From contig CBDDHW010000034.1 in assembly GCA_965228575.1 (NCBI GenBank), positions 1-64,000 on the forward strand: a DNA stretch of 64,000 bases. Reading direction: 5' to 3'. The DNA is from UBA11612 sp965228575. GTDB taxonomy: Bacteria; Pseudomonadota; Alphaproteobacteria; Rhodospirillales; Rhodospirillaceae. Made by a program: the position numbers and the translations under genes. The notes below the pieces were generated by a model. That model had not been told where the DNA came from and did no database searches. It worked only from the letters and a program-made list of their open reading frames with translations. Each line of letters begins with the position of its first letter. The first letter of the stretch is position 1. Below, one piece after another: positions 44,991 through 53,391 of the stretch.

Positions 44991-47132
44991 GTGAGTGGTC
45001 AACCAGCGCGCGTTCAAAGCCTAGGAAAGATATCACCGCGTGGTACTGCGGCTTGGTTGAACGCAGGCATAGCATTCGTACGCAAAGAATCTCTGCAGCA
45101 AACTGGTCGCGGTTTTTTGTGGTGCGTCGTCTCTTTCGTTCTAGGTATTGGTCTGTTTTTTACGTGGCCGTTTGACCCGCACGTTGCAACTGGACCGCTC
45201 GTTATAGCGATAGGACTCCTCCTATGGATATACGGCCGGCGGTGGACCAGTGCGTCTCTACTTGGCGCGTTCGTGATTGCGGCAGGCTGGGGCCATGCTG
45301 CGGCTCAAATTAAAACGTGGGTCGTGGCTACACCAACGCTCGAACGAGAACTGGGGCCTGTGTTTATCGATGCGCAAATTGTGCGGTCTGACCGCAGACC
45401 AAATGGTAACCGCGTCGTCGTTGAGGGGTTTGAAATTCCTGGCCTCGCATCATCGGACACACCCAGGCGTTTGCGATTAACGCTTCCAGCCAGTCATGGC
45501 CTACCGGACGTGGGGACACGCATACGGGTGCGAGTCATGATTCGTCCAGCTGGTTCTCCAGTCGTCCCCGACGGATTTCAATTTCAAAGATTTCTGTATT
45601 TCTCCCAGATTGGAGGAACCGGTTTTTCGCTAGGTCAGTGGGAGACCCTTCGTGGTGATGAAGAGTCAAACTGGTTTGATGGCGCGCGCGCCTGGGTGGA
45701 AAACTTAAGGCGCCAAGTCGGCGACCGAATAACTAAAATAGTGCCCGGGCCTGATGGGACTGTCGCCGCGGCCTTAATCAATGGTGAGCAAAGCGCGATT
45801 CCTCAAGATCTTCAGGAGGCCTATAGAATATCTGGGATAGCGCACTTGCTCTCGATTTCTGGCGTTCATATGAGTTTGCTTGCCGGGATTGTCTTTTTTC
45901 TCGTTCGCCGGGTTTTGGCGCTCACATCTTTAGCCGCGCGCACCGATACAAAGAAAATTGCCGCATGGGCCGGATTGGCGGCGACGGGTTTCTATCTCCT
46001 AATTTCGGGAATGAGTATTCCTGCTGTGCGCGCGTTTATGATGGTCTCTGTCGTGCTAGCCGCCATTCTTTTCGACCGCACCGCGTTATCGCTGCGAACT
46101 TTGGCGTGGGCCGCGTTGTGCCTCACGGTCTTTTTCCCTGACGCGGTCTTCGGACCTAGCTTTCAAATGTCTTTCCTGGCGGTATTGAGCTTGGTCGCCC
46201 TTTACGAACAAGCGTGGCTCAAAATAAGGTGGCGAACGGTGGATAGCGCCGCGTTGTTTGTGCGCACGGCGGGGCTCTACGTGGTCGCGCTCGTTGTGAC
46301 TGACTTGGTTGCGGGCGGGGCTACGGCTCTTTTTGCGGCTTATCATTTTAATCGATTACCCTCGTATTCCCTGCTGGCCAACCTACTGGCGGTGCCGATC
46401 ACCGGAGCGTGGATCATGCCCCTCGGTCTTTTGGGATTGATCTTGATGCCGCTGGGTTTGGATCGCATTCCCTTTGAAGCAATGGGTTTTGGCGTCACGC
46501 TGATAAATGACATTGCGCGAAGTGTCTCAATGTGGCCCGGCGCGCAGATTCATATGCCGCCCATGTCGACAAGTGTCATGATTCTTGCCGCGCTTGGAAT
46601 TGTTTTTGTGTGTTTATGGAACGGCCGATTGCGGTGGCTTGGTTTTAATCCCGTTCTTATCGCTATGGCGCAACCACATATTTCCTCACCGCCCGATTTA
46701 CTAGTGGACGAATCATCTCGTGTGTTCGCTGTTTCAGACGATAGTGGCCATCTTGTTTTTAGACCGGGTCGGGTAGGTCGGTTTGTGCGTGAAGTTTGGA
46801 CGGATCGCTACGGGGCGTCGCCTACCGACTGGCCCGCACCGGGAGAAACGCAGGAGGAGCTCGGCCTAACCTGTGATTCAGATGGTTGTATATTCGAACG
46901 CCGTGGTCAGCGGGTTCTCATGGCATTTCGGGCGAACGCGATCGCGGAGGATTGCGGAGAGCCCGATGTTATCGTCAGTGCGATTGCAGTTCACGACTTG
47001 TGCCGCGCCAACGACGCATACGATATCATCGATTTTCGCCGGGACGGCACTCATGCGTTTTGGTTTGGCGATGGCGATCTGCGAATACGCACTAGCGTTG
47101 AGTCAGCGGGCGATCGTATTTGGACGCGCTAA
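44991..47132 (+). CDS. comEC: ComEC/Rec2 family DNA-uptake channel protein
   Basis: Inner-membrane channel that moves transforming single-stranded DNA into the cytoplasm in competent bacteria. Length 713. N-terminal membrane helices (about 42-110), an OB-like soluble domain (about 115-225), then the competence domain with the hallmark AHLLSISGVHMSLLAG and about ten helices. The C-terminal 170 residues are soluble, with no metallo-beta-lactamase signature, as in other alphaproteobacterial members. GTG 44991 start. Natural competence cannot be inferred from this gene alone. Confidence 0.92.
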   Translation: MSGQPARVQSLGKISPRGTAAWLNAGIAFVRKESLQQTGRGFLWCVVSFVLGIGLFFTWPFDPHVATGPLVIAIGLLLWIYGRRWTSASLLGAFVIAAGWGHAAAQIKTWVVATPTLERELGPVFIDAQIVRSDRRPNGNRVVVEGFEIPGLASSDTPRRLRLTLPASHGLPDVGTRIRVRVMIRPAGSPVVPDGFQFQRFLYFSQIGGTGFSLGQWETLRGDEESNWFDGARAWVENLRRQVGDRITKIVPGPDGTVAAALINGEQSAIPQDLQEAYRISGIAHLLSISGVHMSLLAGIVFFLVRRVLALTSLAARTDTKKIAAWAGLAATGFYLLISGMSIPAVRAFMMVSVVLAAILFDRTALSLRTLAWAALCLTVFFPDAVFGPSFQMSFLAVLSLVALYEQAWLKIRWRTVDSAALFVRTAGLYVVALVVTDLVAGGATALFAAYHFNRLPSYSLLANLLAVPITGAWIMPLGLLGLILMPLGLDRIPFEAMGFGVTLINDIARSVSMWPGAQIHMPPMSTSVMILAALGIVFVCLWNGRLRWLGFNPVLIAMAQPHISSPPDLLVDESSRVFAVSDDSGHLVFRPGRVGRFVREVWTDRYGASPTDWPAPGETQEELGLTCDSDGCIFERRGQRVLMAFRANAIAEDCGEPDVIVSAIAVHDLCRANDAYDIIDFRRDGTHAFWFGDGDLRIRTSVESAGDRIWTR

Positions 47133-47136
47133 CACC

Positions 47137-47832
47137 CTAGTGGTAATTGCGCAGCAGTCCGACAAGGCGGCCCTGAACCTTCACGCGGTCCGGACCAAAA
47201 ATACGTGTTTCGTAATCTTGGTTCGCCGGCTCTAGCGCAACGGACTCACCTTTACGGCGCAATCTTTTTAATGTCGCTTCTTCGTTATCAACTAAGGCGA
47301 CGACGATGGAACCGTTCTCCGCTGTATCGCATTTTTTGATCACCACAGTATCTCCATCGAGAATGCCCGCCTCGATCATCGAGTCTCCTTCGATGGTCAG
47401 CGCATAATGATCGCCGCCGCTGAGCATTCCGCCCGGTACCCCGACATGCTCCGAGGGATCACGCAAAGCTTCGATAGGCGTTCCAGCGGCGATTTTACCG
47501 TAGAGAGGCAGATCGACCGTTTCTTGAACATCATTTCCGATGGACGCGCCGCTCATAGTGCCGCTGAAATCCCCGGCGATCACGTTCGGCGCGAATCCAG
47601 CGCCGCGTTCAGCGGTGTTCTCGGGAAGTTTCACGACCTCAAGCGCCCGGGCCCGGTTAGGGAGGCGGCGCAAAAATCCGCGCTCCTCAAGCGCCATGAT
47701 GAGACGGTGGATTCCTGATTTCGATTTGAGATTAAGGGCCTCTTTCATTTCATCGAAAGAGGGCGCAACTCCATCGGCGTTGGTTCGCTCGTGGATGAAC
47801 AAGAGGAGCTGGTGTTGTTTCTTTGTCAGCAT
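47137..47832 (-). CDS. lexA: LexA repressor
   Basis: SOS repressor that cleaves itself when RecA is activated. N-terminal winged helix MLTKKQHQLLLFIHER to about residue 65; cleavage site Ala116-Gly117 in GKIAAGTP; catalytic Ser151 in IEGDSMIEAGI and Lys189 in EEATLKRL. 231 residues. Its promoter carries a perfect SOS box (47872-47886), so it should repress itself. It converges on comEC with four bases between the stops. Confidence 0.96.
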   Translation of the reverse strand: MLTKKQHQLLLFIHERTNADGVAPSFDEMKEALNLKSKSGIHRLIMALEERGFLRRLPNRARALEVVKLPENTAERGAGFAPNVIAGDFSGTMSGASIGNDVQETVDLPLYGKIAAGTPIEALRDPSEHVGVPGGMLSGGDHYALTIEGDSMIEAGILDGDTVVIKKCDTAENGSIVVALVDNEEATLKRLRRKGESVALEPANQDYETRIFGPDRVKVQGRLVGLLRNYH

Positions 47833-47871
47833 GGGACCCTGCCAATGAGAACAAAAAGGAAACCTTCGTTT

Positions 47872-47900
47872 GTTCTACTTTGGTTCTCCTTAACCGTCAA
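47872..47900 (-). promoter_or_regulatory. lexA promoter with alphaproteobacterial SOS box
   Basis: GTTC (47872-47875), seven bases, GTTC (47883-47886) exactly fits the alphaproteobacterial LexA site GTTC-N7-GTTC. It overlaps a minus-strand promoter: -35 TTGACG (47900-47895), 17-base spacer, -10 TAGAAC (47877-47872), 40 bases before lexA. LexA bound here would block its own promoter. Confidence 0.8.
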
Positions 47901-47942
47901 GGGTGAGAATCAAGCCGTCGGGCGCAAAAACCTCCGGATTGG

Positions 47943-49151
47943 TTATGTGAGGGGCAAGATTTGCAGGATATCTCTGTCTTTGGCTTCCGGGGCGTGGGGC
48001 GCGCGAACAATCAGGGCGCTGGCAGTGGCAAGGGCCGCAACCATGGCGCTGTCTTGAATTGAAAGCGGGGAGACCCGCGGCAGATCGTCGCCGGACTGCT
48101 GAACCACAGCGCGGATATAATCTTCTCGCGCATCGTTAGGAGGTATGTTTCCGGAAAGCCGGGCGGGAATTGTCCGGGGCGCATCGCCAGGCAATCCTTG
48201 CAGGGTGTCTAGCGCAGGGCCGACGAACAGCAGCGCACAAACCATGGCCGAGACGGGGTTCCCTGGGAGCCCAAGAAATGGGGTCTCGTTCCACCTGCCA
48301 AACAAAAGCGGTTTGCCCGGTCGCATCGCAATCTTGTGGAAAATCACCTCGAGGTCGCTTTGCGGTGCGGCTTGGCTAACCAGATCATGTTTTCCAACCG
48401 AGACTCCGCCGCTGGTCAGGATGATGTCCAAAGACTCTGCGCGCGCTAAGGCGGCGCGTAAGGCGTCGATGTCATCGGGTACGATGCCAAGATCAACTGC
48501 TATCCCGCCGTAAGATTCTACAAATGCAGAAAGGCCCAGCCCATTCGCAGATACAATTTGCCCGTCTTTAACGTTTTTACCCGGCGCGATGAGTTCATCT
48601 CCGGTTGAGAGAATACCCACTTGAGGTTTGCGAAAAACACGGACTCCATCGACGTTCATGGCGGCGAGGAGACCGATATCCCGCGCTGTCAATTTTCGCG
48701 GAGACTTGAGAATATTTTCGCCTGCTCGAAAATCCTGTTCCTTAGGGCGAATATGTTTACCGGCTTGCGCGGAATTTTTAATCGACACCGTGTCGCCATC
48801 TGCCGACGTGTTTTCCTGAATGACGATGGTGTCTGCACCCTTCGGCACATACGCACCCGTGAAAATTCTCACGGCCTCTCCCGATTGAACCGTGCCCGTC
48901 CACGGATGCCCTGCTGCAGATTCGCCAACGATTTTTAACTTTGTAGGCGTTGTCGCCAGGTCGCCAGCGCGTACGGCGTACCCATCCATGGCTGAAACAT
49001 CAGCAGGTGGGTGTGAGACGCGCGCGGCGGGAGTTTCGGCAAGCACCCGGCCAAAGGCGTTTGCGAGAGGCGCGATCTCTGTATCGAGCGGCGCAAGATT
49101 TGAGACAAGGATGCGCCGCGCGTCAGCTACAGGGAGGAGAGGCGCCGCCAA
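47943..49151 (-). CDS. moeA: molybdopterin molybdotransferase
   Basis: Inserts molybdate into adenylylated molybdopterin. Recognisable parts: HPPADVSAMDGYAVRAGDLA, FTGAYVPKGADTIVIQENTS, GILSTGDELIAPG, ILTSGGVSVGKHDLV and FLGLPGNPVSAMVCALLF. 402 residues, normal. The only in-frame start near the family's N-terminus is TTG 49151, four bases after the moaC stop, so translation probably depends on moaC. Confidence 0.94.
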   Translation of the reverse strand: MAAPLLPVADARRILVSNLAPLDTEIAPLANAFGRVLAETPAARVSHPPADVSAMDGYAVRAGDLATTPTKLKIVGESAAGHPWTGTVQSGEAVRIFTGAYVPKGADTIVIQENTSADGDTVSIKNSAQAGKHIRPKEQDFRAGENILKSPRKLTARDIGLLAAMNVDGVRVFRKPQVGILSTGDELIAPGKNVKDGQIVSANGLGLSAFVESYGGIAVDLGIVPDDIDALRAALARAESLDIILTSGGVSVGKHDLVSQAAPQSDLEVIFHKIAMRPGKPLLFGRWNETPFLGLPGNPVSAMVCALLFVGPALDTLQGLPGDAPRTIPARLSGNIPPNDAREDYIRAVVQQSGDDLPRVSPLSIQDSAMVAALATASALIVRAPHAPEAKDRDILQILPLT

Positions 49152-49155
49152 CGTA

Positions 49156-49656
49156 TTAGGCCTGCTTAAATTTGCCGGACTTTCCGCCGGATTTTTTTGT
49201 TAGTCGAATGTCGCTAATGCGCATGCTGCGGTCAGCCGACTTACACATATCGTAAACGGTGAGGGCGGCCGCCGACACAGCGGTCAGCGCTTCCATTTCC
49301 ACGCCCGTCTTGCCAGTTAATCGACACGCCGCCGTAATGTGCACGGCGCTAGCCTCTTCGTCGCATTCAAGTTCCACGGACACCGATGTGAGAGCAACAG
49401 GATGACAGAGTGGAATCATGTCGGGGGTCCGTTTGGCCGCCGTAATGCCGGCGAGCTGAGCCACACCCAGAACATCGCCTTTTTTGAGTTCCTGACTTTC
49501 TATCAAGGCGAGTGTTGTTGGCTGCATAAAGACCGACCCTTTTGCAACCGCAGTGCGCACTGTCGAAGCTTTTGCAGATACATCGACCATCACGGCGTTA
49601 CCTTTGCGGTCGATATGCGTGAGTTTCTTTTTCGCGGTACGTTTGGGTTTAGGCAT
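49156..49656 (-). CDS. moaC: cyclic pyranopterin monophosphate synthase
   Basis: Completes the first stage of molybdopterin synthesis from GTP with MoaA. The core has LTHIDRKGNAVMVDVSAKA, TPDMIPLCHPVALTSVSV and KTGVEMEALTAVSAAALTVYDMCK. 166 residues from ATG 49656, which overlaps the trpC stop by eight bases. The first 11 residues, MPKPKRTAKKK, are an extra lysine-rich leader. Confidence 0.95.
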   Translation of the reverse strand: MPKPKRTAKKKLTHIDRKGNAVMVDVSAKASTVRTAVAKGSVFMQPTTLALIESQELKKGDVLGVAQLAGITAAKRTPDMIPLCHPVALTSVSVELECDEEASAVHITAACRLTGKTGVEMEALTAVSAAALTVYDMCKSADRSMRISDIRLTKKSGGKSGKFKQA

Positions 49657-50455
49657 GAAAGGGCTCCGGGTTAACGAGCGTTCGGGTCGCGGACTCCAAG
49701 TCTGATTGGCGCAGCAACGATTCCCCGATAAGAAACCGCCGCGCACCGCATTCGGCCATGCGGGTTAAATCAGCAGGTGTTTTTAACCCGCTTTCCGCGA
49801 CAAGGACACGATCTTTAGGCAAGAGTGCGGCCAATCGCTCGGTAACGGCGAGGTCCGTTTTGAGTGTTTTTAAGTTCCGGTTGTTGACGCCAACGAGAGA
49901 AGATTTCATATTCATGGCGCGCTCGAACTCGGTCTCGTCGTGAACTTCAATCAGCACAGACATGCCATAGTCCCTTGCGCACGCCTCGAGCTCGCTTGCT
50001 TGAATATCACTCAGCGCGGCTAAGATGAGGAGGATACAATCTGCACCGATCGCGCGGGCTTCAGCAATTTGGTAGGGGTCCAGCATGAAGTCCTTACGCA
50101 GGACTGGCAGAGTTGTAGCGGCGCGGGCTTCGATCAGATGATCGTCGCTTCCCATAAAGTGATCTTCTTCAGTTAAAACACTTAGGCACGCTGCGCCGCC
50201 CCGCTGATAAGCGCTGGCGATCTCACGGGGGTTGAAATCCTCTCGAATAAGTCCGGCAGAAGGCGACGCTTTTTTTATTTCCGCAATAAGCGCGAATTGG
50301 CCACTCTCTACTTTTTGCGTTAGGGCTGCCTCAAAATCTCGCGGTGGAGGTGTTTTTTTTGCGGAACTCTCGACGTCGGCGAGGGGCTTTAGCGTTTTGC
50401 GGCGGGCAACAGTTTTGAGTTTGAGCGCGCAAATCTTTGAAAGCGCATCGCTCAC
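49649..50455 (-). CDS. trpC: indole-3-glycerol phosphate synthase
   Basis: Fourth step of tryptophan synthesis, a TIM barrel. IAEIKKASPSAGLIREDFNP, LSVLTEEDHFMGSDDHL, VLRKDFMLDPYQIAEARAIGAD and LVGVNNRNLKTLKTDL are typical. I take GTG 50455, which overlaps the trpD stop (GTGA) and gives 268 residues; ATG 50482, inside trpD, is less likely. Confidence 0.94.
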   Translation of the reverse strand: MSDALSKICALKLKTVARRKTLKPLADVESSAKKTPPPRDFEAALTQKVESGQFALIAEIKKASPSAGLIREDFNPREIASAYQRGGAACLSVLTEEDHFMGSDDHLIEARAATTLPVLRKDFMLDPYQIAEARAIGADCILLILAALSDIQASELEACARDYGMSVLIEVHDETEFERAMNMKSSLVGVNNRNLKTLKTDLAVTERLAALLPKDRVLVAESGLKTPADLTRMAECGARRFLIGESLLRQSDLESATRTLVNPEPFHA

Positions 50456-51474
50456 GGAGCCCGTCCATGAGAAATCGCGCAAAGCGCCTCTAAAGTCTTT
50501 GCAGCCTTGCCGCTCATGATGGCTTCAAGCGCCATTTCAGCCCCAGCCTTTATGTCTGAGACTTTGTCGGCTATGACCAATGCCGCCCCGGCGTTCAATA
50601 CGACGATATCCCGATAGGGTCCGCCGCGCCCATGAAGGAGCGACTTAAGTGCCGTCGCATTGGTCTCAATATCGCCGCCTTTCAAGTCTTCCGGTGCAGC
50701 TCGTTTAATACCCGCGTCTTCCGGAACAATTTCAAAGGTTTTGATCTCATTGCCTTTCAGCTCGGCGACATGTGTCGGCCCTGTGGTTGTAATTTCATCG
50801 AGCCCGTCGCTTCCGTGAACCACCCAAGCGCGTTCCGATCCCAGCCGCGCGAGAGTCTCCACCATCGGCACTATCCATTTCTGATCAAACACGCCCAAAA
50901 GCTGCCGCTTTGCTCCTGCGGGGTTTGAAAGGGGGCCGAGTAAGTTAAAGATGGTGCGCGTACCCAATTCTTGGCGCACCGGAGCAACGTGTTTTGTTGC
51001 GCTGTGATGGCGAGGGGCAAACAAGAATCCGATATTAACCTCTCGCATGGCACGCGCCGTCATTTCCGGTGAGGCGTCCAGATTAACGCCGAGTGCGGCT
51101 AAAACGTCGGCCGTGCCCGATTTCGAAGACATGGCTTTATTCCCGTGCTTTGCGACGGGGACACCGCAAGCGGCCGTCACGAGCGCTGCAGCGGTTGAAA
51201 TGTTGAACGTGCCGGAGCCGTCGCCGCCAGTGCCACAAGTGTCTATCGCTCCTGGCGGTGCGTCTACCTTCAGCGCTTTCTCACGCATGATACGCGCTGC
51301 GCCTGTAAGTTCGGAAATTCCCTCACCGCGCACCCGCAAAGCCATCAAAAACGCACCGATTTGTGCGTGCGTCGCCGTACCCGACATCAAACATTCGAAC
51401 GCGGCTTGGGCGTCTGCTTCGCTGAGTTCGGCACCATCTGCAATCTTGCTCAGGAAAGGTTTGAAGTCGGTCAT
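50452..51474 (-). CDS. trpD: anthranilate phosphoribosyltransferase
   Basis: Second step of tryptophan synthesis. DTCGTGGDGSGTFNISTAAA, VAKHGNKAMSSKSGTADVL and FAPRHHSATKHVAPVRQELGT mark the PRPP and anthranilate sites. 340 residues. Overlaps both trpG (ATGA) and trpC (GTGA) by four bases, so the three are translated as a coupled unit. Confidence 0.96.
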   Translation of the reverse strand: MTDFKPFLSKIADGAELSEADAQAAFECLMSGTATHAQIGAFLMALRVRGEGISELTGAARIMREKALKVDAPPGAIDTCGTGGDGSGTFNISTAAALVTAACGVPVAKHGNKAMSSKSGTADVLAALGVNLDASPEMTARAMREVNIGFLFAPRHHSATKHVAPVRQELGTRTIFNLLGPLSNPAGAKRQLLGVFDQKWIVPMVETLARLGSERAWVVHGSDGLDEITTTGPTHVAELKGNEIKTFEIVPEDAGIKRAAPEDLKGGDIETNATALKSLLHGRGGPYRDIVVLNAGAALVIADKVSDIKAGAEMALEAIMSGKAAKTLEALCAISHGRAP

Positions 51475-52118
51475 AAGCCTACCGATGCAACTGGTGCGTT
51501 GACGTGAGGAAATGGTATCTCAGGTTCGAGCCGCGCATTAAGGCCAGTTGAAATCAGAAAATTTCGCAAGACCCGATGCCCAAACTGGGACGCAATGCTT
51601 TCGGGGTGAAATTGTACGCCGGTCACGTTGTGTTTACGGTGGGCAAGTCCCATGATCAAACCATCATCCGTCTCTGCAGTTATTTCAAGATCGTCAGGCA
51701 CTGACTCTCGCTCTACGACCAGAGAATGATATCGTGTTACAGCAAACGGGCTGGTAATATTGTTGAACATTTTGTGCCCGGAATGCGTAACAGTGCTAAC
51801 TTTTCCGTGCATGGGAAGGGGCGCGCGGACGATTGTTCCGCCAAATGCTTGCCCAATGGACTGAAGTCCGAGACAAACGCCGAAGACTGGAATTTTGTCG
51901 AAGACGGCTTGTATTAGTGGAACACATATTCCAGCACGATCAGGATCGCAGGGTCCCGGAGATATAATGATGCCGGCTGGGTTCATGGCAAAAACATCGT
52001 CGACTGTGGTTTTGTCGTTTCTTAGAACAACCACGTCGGCCCCAAGCTCTCCGAGGTAGTGCCATAAATTATATGTAAAGCTGTCGTAATTATCGATCAG
52101 CAGATATTGCGCACTCAT
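51471..52118 (-). CDS. trpG: anthranilate synthase glutaminase component
   Basis: Class I glutamine amidotransferase supplying ammonia to TrpE. LIDNYDSFTYNLWHYLGELG opens it; the nucleophile is in FGVCLGLQSIGQAFGG and the His/Glu pair in VQFHPESIASQFGH. 215 residues from ATG 52118. A GC-rich hairpin (GCCGCC/GGCGGC, 52131-52145) lies just upstream in its leader; whether it regulates anything is unknown. It is separated from trpE by a gene on the other strand. Confidence 0.95.
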   Translation of the reverse strand: MSAQYLLIDNYDSFTYNLWHYLGELGADVVVLRNDKTTVDDVFAMNPAGIIISPGPCDPDRAGICVPLIQAVFDKIPVFGVCLGLQSIGQAFGGTIVRAPLPMHGKVSTVTHSGHKMFNNITSPFAVTRYHSLVVERESVPDDLEITAETDDGLIMGLAHRKHNVTGVQFHPESIASQFGHRVLRNFLISTGLNARLEPEIPFPHVNAPVASVGL

Positions 52119-52287
52119 AACCCGAACCTTGCCGCCCGCGGCGGCTTTCTGTTTCCGTCAACATGCCTCTCGTTGGTGGGAGCGTCAAGGCGGCCAAGCG
52201 CGGTGAAGCCGGCTATGCCTCAGGGTAAAATAATTAACGCAGGAACTTGCACTGGATACCTAACGAAGGACAGACTAAGAACAGCCT

Positions 52288-53370
52288 ATGGCAACTAAAA
52301 AGACAAAAAGGAGCACCGCGAAGTCGCAGAAGCGACAAGCTGTGCGCCCAGCTTTCTTGATCGCCGCTGGGGTGGCGCTTTTGGCGTTTGGTCTCGTGGT
52401 TGGAGCGGGCCTCGATTTAGCGACCCGGCCCGATCAGCCCGACGCCTCAACCCTTGCACAAGATCCTGAGGAGAGATTGGCACCTTCGCGCCAATTTCGT
52501 CCGCCACAGTTTTTAAATTTATCACCCGATGACCTAGAGAGTGACGATGGCAGCGGACGCGTACCCGAATTTCTAGACCAAGAACCCCAACGCGCCTGGG
52601 CGCCGGATACAGCGACGACTTACGACCGGTCTTCTCCACTTATGGCCAATGCAGTTGCGACGTCTGCGCCAGCGGACAAACCGGTTATTGCAATAGTCAT
52701 CGACGATGTGGGCCTCGACCGCTCAAGATCAGCACAAATAATTGATTTGGAGGGACCACTCACGATTTCGCTGATGACCTATGCGAATGGATTACCCGAT
52801 TTCGTCGCTCGGGCCCGAAGCAAGGGGCATGAAATTATGGGTCATTTACCCATGGAGCCTATGAGTTCGCAGGAAAACCCTGGTCCTGGCGCACTCCTGA
52901 CAAACATGAACAGCCAAGAAATTCGCCAAAGCCTTTCAGCCTATTTGGATAAATGGGACGGGTATGTCGGAATTAACAATCATATGGGGAGTAAATTCAC
53001 ATCGGATGCAGCGCGCATGGCTGTGGTTATGGATGAGCTGAGGCGGCGGGGCTTAATGTGGCTCGATTCAAAGACCACTGTTGATAGTGCCGGGGCCGCG
53101 GCCGCCGCGGCGGCTAATGTCCCGTATGTGGAACGCGATGTGTTTCTCGACAATGTGAACAATGTCTCCGCCGTCCTTGAACAATTGTCTGTTCTCGAAA
53201 ATACGGCGCGGGCGCGCGGATATGCTGTCGGTATCGGTCATCCCCATGACGGAACGATTGCGGCGCTTAAACAATGGATACCAAGGCTACGTCGTTCGGA
53301 TATTTCGTTGGTTCCGATCACCGAGATACTCAAACGCCGCACGCGCGATCAAAGTAAAGTTCCCAGTTGA
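52288..53370 (+). CDS. divergent polysaccharide deacetylase family protein
   Basis: 360 residues: a lysine-rich cytoplasmic tail (ATKKTKRSTAKSQKR), one membrane helix at about 22-44, a Pro/Asp-rich linker to about 130, and a periplasmic NodB-like domain. That domain has AIVIDDVGLDRSRSAQIID, IMGHLPMEPMSSQENPGP, GYVGINNHMGSKFTSD and GIGHPHDGTIAAL, the marks of the divergent polysaccharide deacetylase (YibQ) family. The true substrate is unknown; catalytic residues differ from classic chitin deacetylases. It sits on the plus strand between trpG and trpE, ending 21 bases from the trpE stop. Confidence 0.88.
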   Translation: MATKKTKRSTAKSQKRQAVRPAFLIAAGVALLAFGLVVGAGLDLATRPDQPDASTLAQDPEERLAPSRQFRPPQFLNLSPDDLESDDGSGRVPEFLDQEPQRAWAPDTATTYDRSSPLMANAVATSAPADKPVIAIVIDDVGLDRSRSAQIIDLEGPLTISLMTYANGLPDFVARARSKGHEIMGHLPMEPMSSQENPGPGALLTNMNSQEIRQSLSAYLDKWDGYVGINNHMGSKFTSDAARMAVVMDELRRRGLMWLDSKTTVDSAGAAAAAAANVPYVERDVFLDNVNNVSAVLEQLSVLENTARARGYAVGIGHPHDGTIAALKQWIPRLRRSDISLVPITEILKRRTRDQSKVPS

Positions 53371-53391
53371 TCAAAATAGGGCAACGCTCTT

